Below are positions 24,991 through 37,673 of a stretch of DNA of 64,000 bases, in pieces. Source of the stretch: Sympetrum striolatum. Taxonomy: Eukaryota > Arthropoda > Insecta > Odonata > Libellulidae. Both the position numbers and the translations under genes were made by a program. The stretch covers positions 35,582,216-35,646,215 of the forward strand of contig OX388352.1 in assembly GCA_947579665.1 (NCBI GenBank), given 5' to 3'. Every line of letters starts with the position of its first letter. Within the stretch, counting starts at the first letter, position 1. Under the pieces are notes generated by a model. It worked only from the letters and a program-made list of their open reading frames with translations, was not told the origin of the DNA and made no database searches.

Positions 24991-27900
24991 TCCAGAAATA
25001 TTTAGCAATTTTCAAGGGTTTCAAATTTCATGAGTTTTCAACAGTTCATGATATTCGTACTTTTATTTTCCTGTTCTTCAAGATGCAAGCACCTTTGTGC
25101 AGTAGTAGTAATTAAATTTCTTTGTGTCTATGATATATTAGAATAGTATTATAATAGTATTAGTAATTATTATTTGTAATTTTACTAATTAAATTTATTG
25201 TGAAAAATTAAAAAGTTCATTAAAGGTAATAACTATCATCGATAAGAGGATGGTTTTCCACGAATTTCTGCCTCCCACTATCGATTTGATCGCGTTTTTG
25301 GAATTCTGGAGTTTTAGAGCATTGAAAGGCACATTCAATAACTCTATTTAAGGCTTTTTATTATTTGTTCAGTTAAGAGTTTTAAGCTCGGACTCTGACC
25401 ACGTACATTAAAACTGCAGAGGTAAAGCGCCGGGCGATTACTCGTAGTCAAATTTCTTCGAGAGCTTTGAAATAATTTGGATTTAGGAATGCATGAGCAC
25501 TTTTCCGAGCATGAGTTTTGCACAGCTCGCAGATCTTTTGATTCGGCCGCTAACGCTTTAGAATACCGCTGGTAAATCAAGGTCAGGTCACATGCATCTC
25601 GAGCGCACGTGTAGTACTTTTGGTACAGCTCCGGCTTGCGGTGATCATGACCTTAAAATGATCAAATAAGTTCACTCGCAGCTGCGGGATGCTTATCTAA
25701 ATGTTATCATTAGTGATGGCATATGATTAAATCTGCGGATTCCATTGGTAAATTCCACATTTCGTGACATTGTTTGAGGCTACGAAGTTGCTCATGCGAT
25801 AATTACGTACTCTAGAAATGTCTGGAACAAAATTCCGAGAATTTTATTGCGGCGCCGGAAATCGATTGGGGAAAGAGGTAGAGGTACTTCATCGTATCTT
25901 TTCATTGCTACCGTGAGTTGAAAAAATATTGCGAAACATTTTGAAAATTCATGCTCCCGACTGGTCGATCTTCCCGCGGGCTTTCCAGACTGCGGTAAAT
26001 CGATTAGTACCTTAACCTTCTCCGATATCTTAGCTCCGAACGCGATATTCTATTTTTGACGGAATTGCAGGTATCTGGAATTGGAGTTTTTCCCGGCAGT
26101 AAACTTGCAATTCTTAATATTGCCCGCAGCGTCGCGTCACCTCCACTGAATATCAGTCGAAAGTTAGAGCGGCAAAATTTCTTGAGTGAATTTTCGCGAA
26201 GATAAAATCATAAAACAGCTTACCGCGGAATTATACTCTTAAGGGACGTGTTCCCGCAAAGCTATCTTCTTTAAGTATGTCGACTTACTTTTATTACTCT
26301 TTCTTACGCTGATGGTGTCCTACATGAAGTATGTTTACATTATGAATAAACAACTCTTAAGTGTAGCATCATTGCATTTTCTCGAAACGTTGCGTCTCGG
26401 AGGGATAACAAAACCTCTGTAGGAGAGGTATTGTTAATAATAAAGTTTTATTAGTCTTCAAATTCAAAATACGAAAGGATACGATTTGAATTGATAAGTG
26501 AACAAAAATTATAATTCCATTCCATCTTCACATGATGCAGCTAAGGAAACCGAGAAAGGAAGGAAAATTACTTTACATACGAAATTCATCGTCAAAAACT
26601 AAAGAAAGGGTCCTACTGAATGACTGAGAATCCCGTTTGGAGTATGTAGACGAAGATTTAATACATTAACACCAAATTAGGAAACTATAATGATGATACT
26701 GCCCAAAATGTATGCGGAAAGCAATGCCTAAGTTAGGCTCGATACTAAATTGTTACGTCATAGCTTAAAGGTACATACGATGAGCCAATAGCGCAAGGGG
26801 GTTAACACTACAGGTTGTCTAGGTAAAAAAATCTCACTCGGGAAGATAAACTCAGTGTGATCTTCACACCTTTATAATGAAGTGGCCTAAATCTACTGTC
26901 ACTGTCATGGCGAGGAATATGAAATAAAAAAACATCCAAAAAAGGAATGGAGCCACTAAAGTTGAGGTTGAGGGCATCGGAAATCGATATTTATTTTTGC
27001 CTATCAGCATAAACAAACACTTTCATTCCAGAAAAGATTTTATGCACGTCCGAAATTTTTAAATTTATCGTATAATAAACTCTCTGAGGACCGCCTTATT
27101 ACACTTATAGATTTTCCTTGTAAATTCTAATATAAGACTGTTTTTCATAGCTTGTGAATCCGTATCTATGTAATGTAACTATTTTTCACATCAATAAAAG
27201 TTTTGCTTTTATCTCTCTACTACGGAAAACAACCACAAAACAAATTCCTAAATAGTGGATATTTTACTGTAAAATATACTACAAAAACTTATCAAAATTA
27301 CAAAGAAACCTGTTTTAAAACATTTCTAGGCTTTTAAGCGCTCTTCTGACAAAAAGGTATTAATTGACTCCTAAATAAACATAGGCAGCTGCTATACTTC
27401 CAATTAAGTTTAATTTAACGATGCTTTCAACGCATCGAGTCATATTGGCTTCGATGTGGTACATACATACTGAAAACTGATTTTATCATCATTATTTATT
27501 CAATGTAAGTCAGATTCTATTTCTACTATTAAAAAAATTTGGCAGCTTTAACAATGTGATATTCAAAATTTTTAGCATATCATTCACATTGCGGTCTAAA
27601 AATTTAAATCAGTAAGAAAAACAAGCGAACGGAGATCACAAAATATTTAGAGGATCATAAATGTTAATGCATGCTCATGACAACGCAAATGGTGGGTTAC
27701 AGAGGAAATCTCAGTGGAGTTATTAAAAATAAATATGTATTAAATGTAAATTTTATTTTACATAAATCAGAAAATCCACAAGACTCATAAAAATATAAAG
27801 CTTTTGTGCTTTTTATATCCTTATGTAGAATATGATAAATAGTTGAGAAAATAATTTCAAATGCTATTTTTCAGTTTAATGATTTAAAAAAATCTTAGTA

Positions 27901-29229
27901 GAGGTACTAAGGAAGTAAAAAGCACCACATTTTCGACGTGTAAAGGATACCCCTACGGAAAGAAGATTGAAAATGGAAGATAGCACTACGCCTTTTTCGA
28001 AAATTGTATTTCGTTATGAAGAGTCTTATAAAACAAAGCTTCTTGAACAACTTATTATTCCTTTTAAACCGCAGGGTGCACTCGAAGAAGTCCATATCGC
28101 AAGATGAATCCTTGAGATACCCTAGCCAGAAGGTAACAAACGATTTCGAGTTCTTTAAAGGAGAGTGTTGGAATTTAAAATGCAAAATATTCTCTGCTAA
28201 GCGGTTACAATGTGAAAAAAGTTAGCCTTGTCAGCCTACAGCCTTTTAACAGGAAACTGCTGGTAAATATTGAGCAAAATAGTAATTGTGGCGGTGGGTA
28301 ACTTAAAGGGGTACGAGTGTACTCAACAGAGTGAAGTATGGTGAAGGCTTTTCCCAATGGTTACTGCGGTAGCCAAGAAAGCTTGCCATGAACTATCCAG
28401 AACTTGGTTGATATTCCACCCATGAACATAAGAGGTCAAGTTTTATACAGCTCGAAGGAAGTTTTTGAGAGCTTTCCTTCCCACCCTGAGGAAAGTTAAT
28501 TATCCTTTTCTCGTAGTCATTATTCATAGGTATCTAATTGAGGTAAAATGAGGTAAAAAAAACGTGTGACTGAATGGGAAATACAAATACAATGCATTAT
28601 ACAGTACGTTAAATTTAACCATTCTCATGATAATATGATGTCAACAACATTGATTCATATTAAAAATAATCGTGGAAAATTTGCTGTAGTGTAAGAAAAT
28701 ATCCATTGTATATATAAACTACTTTTTTACAGTAATTGTTTCTGAATATACGAAATAGTAAATTCTAGGTATTTCTCATCATTTAAATCCACCAGAGATC
28801 CATGCACGTTATTTGCAGTGGCATGCTGTTCTTCCAGGTTGTGGTGTTCGGATATTTTATGCATGTTTAACAACAAGGCAGTAAGATTTCGTATATCCCT
28901 TAACTACAGTGCGAAAAATAATGAAATGGTGGATAGAAAATAAGCCAAGGAAAACGTAAGTGGCATAAAATTTAATTTATTACAATCAGCTCATTCAGCT
29001 AAAAAGCCACTTTTTCTGATGGCGTAAAGACAACATCGAAAAATTACAGCAATAAATAAAGCAAAGGATTATATAGGCGCAGGAGGGGCAAAAACGAAGG
29101 AGAGGGAATGACTGGGGTGTTAGATGGCTGAAAAAGGCTGCTTGAGTAGTGTAAAGAGTATGTGGGTCATTACGGTGGAATCATGAAAATATTGGATAAA
29201 AGCAGCGTAGTTACGTTATGACAATAAGC
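24991..29229. other. Unassigned DNA, 4.2 kb
   Basis: 25570-26240 is GC- and CpG-raised; the rest is AT-rich. No exon, RNA gene or repeat was recognised. A 92-codon minus frame (27907-28185) and a 78-codon minus frame (25344-25580) lack any domain. Confidence 0.4.
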
Positions 29230-29560
29230 TCTATAAGGTCTTTATAAAGGCGAGATTGAGACTGAAAAGTCTATTCTTCCAACTAACCTTTCGTCAATTA
29301 TATTATTAACATAAAATGTTGTGTGTAGGTGAATAGAAATAGAGAGGTAAACGTTAGAAGGAGTGGATGTAAAAGAAAACCTACGGTGATATTTTAGGAA
29401 AAAGATTCACTGCAGGAAAATACCCACAAAGAAGGGGGGTGCGAAAATCAAGCGAAGACCTACTCATAATACAAGCTAAGATATGTATAAGAAAGTTGTT
29501 TATGACATAAAAATTACAGAAGCAGTACTATAACGAAATTAAATAAATAATAATAATATA
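29230..29560 (-). mobile_element. LINE A 3' untranslated region, truncated copy
   Basis: It aligns with the LINE A 3' end at 49505-49800 in the same orientation. Shared blocks are the CTTTATAAAGGC..ACTGAAAAGTCT region, CTAACCTTTCGTCAAT, and GGAAAATACCCACAAAGAAGGGGGGTG. It is 5' truncated and without coding sequence, and is diverged. Confidence 0.65.
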
Positions 29561-30149
29561 AAATAAAAAACTGGAAAAATTGTAATAAATCACCATGAGG
29601 AAGCAAATAATATCACAGATATGAGATGTATTAAAGAGAGAGGTATACCAAAATCATGTTTTTAATGGAACCATGTACCTGCAGAAATCTTCGAACCTTC
29701 CCCAAGAATTGTGAATGTTTTATCAAGGATATAAGTAAAAAAATGAAGAGTGAACCTGCCGATAACGAAAAGTGAGATGAGTAGGGGATAGCCTGTTACG
29801 TTGATGTACGGTGAAGACTTTGTGGGTCCCATAGCCACAATGGTTGTAGTGAAGGCCTATATGGAACCATTAAAAATTTTACCAGGTAAAAAATAGTAAC
29901 AAGTGGGGTTAATGCTATCCAAGGTAATATCAAGTTGATGTATAAATAATTACTATTTAACCCTTCTAATTAGCGTGTTTTTTAAACTGTTATAGTTAAT
30001 GGATAGGATTTTTTATACAATGCCGTACATGACATATTTTATATACGAGTAAAATGTAGCTTGCATACTGCAAGCAGATCGACAACACTTATTTCATGTC
30101 AGCATCATATCGGGACGGTCCTCAATAAACAAAAAAAGGATTGATATTA
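29561..30149. other. Unassigned AT-rich DNA
   Basis: The 29790-29850 block (TGTACGGTGAAGACTTTG..CACAATGGTT) resembles 28330-28370 (GTATGGTGAAGGCTTTTC..CCAATGGTTA), a possible short duplicated piece. Nothing else is seen. Confidence 0.3.
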
Positions 30150-30760
30150 TTCTTAAAATTCGCTGCAACTTAATCGTCTGGCATCGAACCCGGGTATTTC
30201 AGGTCATACTTACTATGCAGCACAACAGAAAATCACCATCTGTAACTATGTGTGAAAATTCAGGCAGAAATATTGGTTGCAACTGCCTCAAACGACATCC
30301 TACTTTTCCCATGTATTCCTTATGAGAGAAAACTTAATGTGCCCCGGCATCGAACCCAGGAACAGTACGGTCTTATCTTAATTTTTTTCAAAACCCTAGG
30401 CTTAATATACATCTTTCATAAAAGCAAGAACTTCCTATCATTTCGATAAAAGCATTAAAAAAATAATGAAAAACTACCTCAATGTATTTTAAATGACAGA
30501 TTTTTGCATCGTCCTAGCATCAAACCCAGGATATTTTCCGTTAAAGTAATTTATGTTTTCGATAGATCATGACCATATATATAGGCTCCTTGAGGTTAGA
30601 TTCTCTAACTAACCGGGAAGTATTTTAAAAAAATTCCTGAAAATCAACGCAATGCATTTAAACGGGAAAAATCGGGACTATAGGGCCCTCAACAATCGAA
30701 CCCATGACACTGAGATTCAAAATCGCAGTTTTTCTGGCAATTACACGTTATGGCCAATAC
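30150..30760 (-). repeat. Diverged tandem array with B-box-like motifs, period about 170 bp
   Basis: Four units carry, on the minus strand, GGGTTCGATGCC-like motifs at about 30181, 30348, 30519 and 30696, spaced 167, 171 and 177 bp. Units 3 and 4 also share the neighbouring text AAATGCATTGCGTTGATTTT / AAATACATTGAGGTAGTTTT and an A/T run. The motif fits a tRNA B box (GGTTCRANNCC). The array may be a decayed SINE multimer or a satellite. Confidence 0.6.
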
Positions 30761-33105
30761 GTCATAAAAATGTCAAGTCAATAACACTTGTGGTTTAGCT
30801 TGTGAAATAGTATCCTATCTATCTATCTATATCCTTGAATGAATCCGGAGAAGCATCTACATTTAATAGATGTAGTATTTAAATATGGTTGTGCTACTTG
30901 TTCAATGTACTGTAGGTTAACCTCACCAACGCCTTAGCGACTAACTGCAGAAGCATTCTTAGCTCGAAAAAACATAGCATACCTTACTAAATTATAAATT
31001 TATATATGTTTATTCTATTATTTTCAGTTTTCATGGATATTTAATCATCCTTAGATTAATTAGTTATCTCCTTACATGCCTGTTCGGTACCCTTATATCA
31101 TCTATTAACGAAATAAAAGAATGACTGAGCGTGCACTGGTCGTTCCCTCAACATTTGATGAGGTGATATCAGCAGAGACCAATACTAAATTGCACAATAA
31201 TTCTAGGACAACTTAACTGCGTGACGTCGGTTTCTCGGAATCGATGCCTATTCCACGAACTCTACAGCAATCTGAAAACAGGGTCTTCTTCCAATGACCC
31301 TTTTTTATTGAACGGATGCCAAAATTACCCAAACTGGCTACTTTTCAGACCTTCGACCTCGCTTGAGCGCAATATTAGGCCATCTCATTCAAGATTCAGG
31401 CTGGACTGCCCGTTGCCTTTTCCGGGGAAGAAAAATAATGCAGTTTGAGCCGCCTTTAAAACCAGAACCAGTGTCTCAAGGGAGGGATTCAAGACAGAGA
31501 TGAATCCTTTAATCTTTTCCTTGCATAGAAATAAATCAGGAAGTTGACTCTATGTACGAGTGTATGTAGTGGGCAAACAGATAAATGTATTACAAAATTG
31601 TACAGGATAATATACGAGAGATTTTCATTATATGTGGCTATTGAAAAGTCAAAACAAATTTCAGTATTAAAATAACAGTCGTCGCGATATTTAATAAGTA
31701 TGAAGCGGATAGTAAAGATAAATTACAGTTTTTCCGAGAAAAATTGTAAATGGTGAAACGATAGTGAAATACCGAATATCATACGCGTACCTCTACTAGT
31801 CTTTTACGAAAGCATCGGCGAATTAGAGCTTTATGTTGGCTAAGTCGGCTTTGAATCTGGGTGGATCATCAACCCCTAAACCATAGGTAAATAATCTGCG
31901 ACCTTTACGGTCGTTTAATGCGGCATTTCTTCAATTTCTGAAAATAACGCACGCACCTACTCATTCCCGTTTCACAGGATCATCTTTTAGTCAAGTAAAA
32001 ATTAAATAGAAAATATACCCCATTTGTTTGCATGGAGATTGAATCAGTTTACTTTGGCGGAATTTTAATTTTTGTCGGTGTATATGAAGTAAATACGCCA
32101 ATCAGGTTAGGTCTGATGGAATAATGAGAGGTGTAATGGTTCCTTCCAAAGGGTGAATGGTACATGCCGTCTTCTGGCATCGTTCCTCACCCCTGTGGGA
32201 ATTAGTGATCAAACTTTTCGGGTGGGGGGGAACTAGGCTCACTAACCATGATGAGACGTGAGCTATGTTGTCTTTTTTCTTAAGAGAACGCTACAAGTGG
32301 TAAAAATCCTCCAAATCGTACCAAAATGACCCGTTAAATAATATTTTCATCATCCAATGAGGAATGACAAATATAAATGCCTTTACTAAGCATCACTCAC
32401 AGCTCAATGGCTTCTCCATCATCCTGAAACAATTAGCTAAAAGTGGCAGGTGAAGGGTGAATTTTTCTCTGTCATAAACTGAATGGCATGACAGATGCAG
32501 GATTCATCGAGATGCGGAAGCAGCAATAACATCCTCATTGTCAGAAAAAAACTAGCAAAATCCTATAAAAAGAATTATCGGAAAGATCACGAAGGAAAAT
32601 GATATATTGCGAAATCCTAAACACAAGTTTTCATTCATCTGAGGTGGAAATGTGAAAACGAAATATTCGATTGCTGCGGATTTCGCTATGAATGATTTTG
32701 ACATTAGATGATTCCCATGTGAGACTTAAAAGTGATTTGAAATATTGCCGCATTGTTTCGATAAATCGCAACGACTGTCATAAGCAGTGAAACTCTTATC
32801 GACGGCGTTTTCATTTGAGAGAAAAAAGAGATAAAAATATCATAAAAATAATATATATTTATATCTCTACCGACCGAACTGATCGTAAATACAAAGACAA
32901 AAGTCGGCAGTATTTTGCGTAGTCATAGATTCGAATCGAGTCATTGTCATTCGTGAATGGATTAGATTTGCCGAAATTTTTCTTAAAATACTTCATGCTG
33001 GATCACATAGTTTACAGCACGTTTTTTTTTTCAATTAGTTAAGCATCAGTAGTATTTCATTTTTGAGGATGAGAACAAGAATTGATGAAGTAATGAAGAA
33101 AAAAC
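30761..33105. other. Unassigned AT-rich DNA
   Basis: A short (TATC)n tract at about 30815-30830. The 75-codon frame 31221-31448 has no recognisable product. Nothing else is supported. Confidence 0.4.
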
Positions 33106-33119
33106 TTGTTAATTTTCTG

Positions 33120-33185
33120 GCCATTCTGGTAATCCAAAAGATAGAACTCTGGTAGTGAAACCGGTCGTAAAAAAATCGTGCGGAT
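33120..33185 (-). repeat. CCACA/CCGGTTTC/CATC family, copy 6 (weak)
   Basis: The plus strand has GAT (33140-33142), exactly 14 nt, then GAAACCGGTCGT (33157-33168). The CTG part is lost and only three of five stem pairs would form. It is assigned on the GAT/14/GAAACCGGTCG spacing alone. Confidence 0.45.
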
Positions 33186-33339
33186 TATTAGCAATTTTTT
33201 TCTTCATTACTTCTATGACTTTCCACAAAGTATTGAGTCGAGCATCAGAATCGCCAAGAGCGTTCATGAAAGAAACAGGTATCACTTGATAATTGCAGGA
33301 GCTAATCATTTTCGCTCCTGCTCTGCTACTGTAGCCACT

Positions 33340-33425
33340 ATCAGGTGAAATCTTCCTAAGCTCTCTATGGAGCTTGTCAGGAGGTGCTTCACCAAGGCAA
33401 CAGCAACAATACCTGAACTCACGCA
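33340..33425 (-). repeat. Coding-like dispersed repeat, copy 1
   Basis: On the minus strand it reads ATTGTTGCTGTTGCCTTGG, TGAAGCACCTCCTGACAAGC. It matches 39320-39385 plus strand at most positions. In one frame both translate to YCCxCLGEAxPxK, with several differences at first or second codon positions. The function is unknown; probably a transposon fragment. Confidence 0.5.
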
Positions 33426-33439
33426 ACCATTCCCTGATC

Positions 33440-33545
33440 AGAAAAATCCGATCAGCCGGTGTGTTAGAGCCCGGGACCTTGAGGTCAGAGCAATAGCGTA
33501 GCTAGAACGCTAAACATTCAGTCACCTGGGCCGTTAAGGCTATCA
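33440..33545 (-). mobile_element. Possible tRNA-like SINE head
   Basis: On the minus strand GGCCCAGGTGACTGAATG (A-box region), AGCGTTCTAGCTACGCT (an anticodon-arm-like hairpin) and GGTCCCGGGCTCTAAC (B-box region) follow in tRNA order. The B box is degenerate. No tail or target duplication was found. Confidence 0.35.
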
Positions 33546-33807
33546 TAAAATTTTTGAAGTAGGCATGAAATATGACAGTAATGAATTAAGTTGAATAAAA
33601 CAATTCAATTCCTGCTACTATACTCTGATGAATGGAATATTTTCATTTGTCATGTAGTACAGAAATAAACTTATTTTTAATTTTCTTTAGTCCCAATTTT
33701 GATTATAGCTGTGTTGAAATGAAAGCTACCGAGGTATGATTGAATAATTGCACTAATCAAGGTCTCTCCTTACGGAATGTCAAGAAAAGTGTTACTCATA
33801 GAGTCAT

Positions 33808-34222
33808 TGTACTTCACTTGCATGGACATGTTACGCTGATAGCATTCTGGCTCAGTGAGGAAAGCAATGGCAAGCTGCCTCACTCCTCATCCTGCCTAGT
33901 GAACCTCATTCCTCTCAACAAGCTCTTAGTAGCTTATGCCGGAGGGGGTGAGGTACCAACCGGCCTTTGGGCTGAATACTTTACAGACAGAAAAAAGCAT
34001 TCATTGGCGAAACACGTGATTCATATACCCATAGTCACGTTCTCAAATGGACTTTTCCCACTGATAGTATTGTCGTTGATTAGGGAAAGGAATGCAAAAC
34101 TACCTCACTCCTCATCTTGCCTAATGCGTCTCATTCTCTACCCGCAGCTTCTGATAGCCTATGGTTGAACTGTTGGACCTACCCAATCAGTCTCTTGATA
34201 GACGACTTTACAGGCAGTAAAA
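33808..34222. repeat. Tandem duplication, period about 227 bp
   Basis: Two diverged units share CTGATAGCATT/CTGATAGTATT, CCTCACTCCTCATCCTGCC / CCTCACTCCTCATCTTGCC (33877 and 34102) and TTTACAGRCAG (33981 and 34208). The 142-codon open frame 33740-34168 spans both units and its product shows the repeat (LPHSSSCL twice), but it has no domain. Confidence 0.7.
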
Positions 34223-37200
34223 TTATATTTTAGGAGAAGCGTAACTATTAGACAAAACTGGAATAATACCTAAAAGAAGGAATTTTTAACGAGGACTAAA
34301 TAAGACAAAAGGAGAAGCTATTTAAAAAGGGAGAAAACAGTAATACCACTGAGATTATCAAATGCATTCACCAATGCAATCGATATGTTTTGATCTAACG
34401 TCGAGGAATGCAACAACTAAACAAAACATCGAATTCTCAATTTTCAACCAGTATTTTTTCAGAACTATGGACAATTTATGGGTTGCAAAGCAGCAATCGT
34501 TGTTTTGTCATCTCCCTGGGTTTTTGTTGCATTTAACTACTAACGAATGTGTCTGAAACTATTTAGTTTGAACCTACAACCGAAACGTATTATATTTACT
34601 ATTTTTTAACTATATTACTTCAATTGCAGCTTATTAAATTAAAAGAAAGGAAAAATTGTTAATTTAGCAGTTAAACGCCATTGGATGTTCTTAACTATTC
34701 AGTTAACGCATATATGTTGCCTTCCCATCTAAGTGAAATTTGGCTCTATTCCAAGAGATTGGAGTAAGATGAATCAAAATGTGCTTATAATAAATATTGG
34801 TTCAAAGAGTGTTAATTCAGGAAATAAAACTAAACTTCGATATCTAATTTTAATGGCTACAATCATGCACGGCGAAACCCCGATCGAGTTGCCGGTCCTT
34901 TGAATTCCGTATTAACCATAGAAGTCAGCCCTAAATATGTCTTTGCGGTCTTTGTTAATGCTGTAAATGCGCTAGATCTTCGAAGTACTATTCTCGTGTG
35001 TCCTCTTAAGGATATTTTAATAAATATAACATTTAATATTTTTAATATCGCAAGTAGAGCAAAGGGAAAAGATAGTAATTCTGAGAGAGGGTATAAAGAG
35101 GTTTCCATCGACAAAGAGTTTGAAGACTATATAGGCCTTCCTCATTTGAAGAGATCATTTACCGTCACATAAGCTACCGAAGTAGAATGGACATTTTACT
35201 GGAAAAAGAGAAACCACGGGTAACTTAAAGATGCTGTTCAAGGAACGGAGAGATGAGTTGTAAGCTCTAATTACATTAGAATGACTCAGAGAGTTAAATT
35301 TTTAGCTCTATTGATTTGTATTCTTAAAAATAAACACTATAAGTTCACTATATTCTGCAAGTATTGACAGTAAAATTTCTATAATATCTTTCGGGCATAT
35401 TTCTAATTTCAATTGCAAATACCTCTATGAGGAGATATCAAACGTTGGAAATATAAAAAAATGGATCACTATAATTTTGAGAGTATCTAAATTCCATCCG
35501 AGTCATCCGAGCATAGATATATTCCACTAAATTAAAATATTTCCGCAGTTTAAAAATAGAGCGAGAGACTTCGTTAACAGAAACATTGATATGCAAAATT
35601 CGAGCAATGGTCTTGACGTTTATGAAATATGTTTTCGCGATTCAAAGAATTAAATATATGATAAAATAGAACGGCCAAATTCCCATCGAGCCTTTTAAAT
35701 GTCAAAGTACGCTTTAGAGGTAAATGTAAATCATTTTTTTGACTGGTTGTTCCAGTGCATATTGAGTAAACGTCAAGAAAGATGTTTACATTTCTGCGTT
35801 TATGCTGAAGTATCATAGTTTGAATTGAATCCGAGGCTTTATGTGTACCCCTGAAATGGAAGGAATGATTAACTACCAGCCGATGGACTAAAAAATAACT
35901 GAGGGGGGAAACAAGTCAGATGTTCATTTTGCAAAATGTACCTGTGAATATTTTTCATTCTGGAAACGTGAAAATACAGTTGAAATAGTATTAATTAATT
36001 TCAGATTGCAATATTATTTTTAAATCGTAATAAGTACGTAGATAACATCAGCGTAATTACACGAAGCTGGGCACGAATTAATAATTCAATTAACGGATTA
36101 ATGAAATCACGTGTAATTTCCGTTGCACGTGTCACGTTGAGAATTGTTTAGGAAGAAGTGCTCATATCTTATCCTCCCCATTGGCAAGGGTTATGGAACC
36201 GACTTCCGAAACTTGAGACTGAAGCTTGTTTGACGTGCTTGCTTCGGCAAAAATCAAGTTGCTTTGATGGGTATGATGTAAAGAAGCGAGAAACAAACTT
36301 CCACTCATTTGCTCGAGGGCCCCTTTGTAATAAAGAGTTTTGAACGTGCTAAGGTAAGAAAGACTTCTTACTTTGCGATAATGATGAAGCATGGCAGCCC
36401 TTTGAGTTACAATCTGTGATCGAGTTAGCTCAATAATTAGTGTGCAAGTTTAATCCGATGAGTTCGAAAGTTCATTCCGTGAAATACGTTAAAAAAATTG
36501 TTCCCTAAAAAAGATTTTATTCTCTACTTCGTTCCCAGTATGAATTATTTGCGATGCATTAAATTTACCGGTAACAACTTATCTGTAATAATAAATCAAA
36601 ATTATATCTTTACCATACATGTAAAAGAAAAAAATATTTATCTGAAAACGCTTCAAAATTATGGAAAAACTAACGCTATTCAAATGTATTTACCACGAAA
36701 ATATTTTTTGTACTAAGCAAATTCTTTAAGCAAAAACATAATTGTCTTAGAGAGTGACGAAACTTTGTGAAACTACATCATCTGGAATATAACGGTGAAT
36801 TTTACATTTTCAGCAAAATATTAATCATTGAAAAAATTAATACAGTCTCTCTTGCAATTTAGAAGAAGTCCAAATCAGTACATATTCTTAGAGTGGAGTG
36901 GAGTATGGAGTTCCGACAAGTGTCTCTCGAGAAGATCAAAGTGAATCTTAGAAGCTATAAAAATTCTGAAAGAGCGTTATATTAACAAAACATCATATAC
37001 TCTCTTACATAAATGTTGGAAGTAATGCCGAATTTATTTCTTATTGCGATAGCGATCGGAATACCAGGAATATAAATGGTAATGCTGATATAAATAATGA
37101 TTTCCCAGTAAGAAATGCTTAAGATGAGAGAGACTGCTATTTGGAAAATGCTTAAAATTAAATGTTTAATCGCCGCTGCATTTTGTTCAAAATTAGCTCT

Positions 37201-37616
37201 TTAGCGGGAAAGGAGCTATTCCAATGCAAAACAAGGGTTTTATTTTTATTTGCCGAATTCGCGAACGACTGCTGTGGCGTGTGTTATCCACGCCCAAAAA
37301 AATTAACGACAAAAATCCCAGACGCTTTTGAGGTATGAGGCATTCATTTTGCGGCGATAAATGCTGTTTCATTACCCGAAGGATTTACGTAGCGGATCAT
37401 ATCAGAGGCATAGGCTGAAACTTTGTTTGGAGAAATTTTGCATGGGGTAATGCAATACGTCATACTCGATGTATCACTGGTGATTGAATGATATTTTCGA
37501 TCCGCATTTACATGGAGATGACCCCAACAGATTTGACATGAAATGTCCGTCAGAGGCAACTGAACAGAAACTATTTTCAGAGAGAAAATCTGCGTTAAAT
37601 GTGATAATGATTTTAC
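34223..37616. other. Unassigned AT-rich DNA, 3.4 kb
   Basis: No recognisable gene or repeat. Overlapping opposite-strand frames at 34863-35172 are short and unassigned. Confidence 0.4.
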
Positions 37617-37620
37617 TTAA

Positions 37621-37669
37621 CCCGCTGGGATCGGGAGGCCGCCGATAGGCCGGGGCCGATGCCAGTGGG
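37621..37669. mobile_element. piggyBac-like mini-element, 49 bp
   Basis: It is flanked on both sides by TTAA (37617-37620, 37670-37673). Termini are CCCGCTGGGATCGG and CCGATGCCAGTGGG, inverted copies with two mismatches. A TTAA duplication with CCC termini is typical of piggyBac elements. The interior is GC-rich (GGCCGCCGATAGGCCGGGGCC) in AT-rich surroundings. Confidence 0.6.
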
Positions 37670-37673
37670 TTAA

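Noticed and set aside
33440..33545. Intact tRNA gene
   Set aside because: The arms are tRNA-like but the B box and acceptor stem do not hold; listed only as a possible SINE head.
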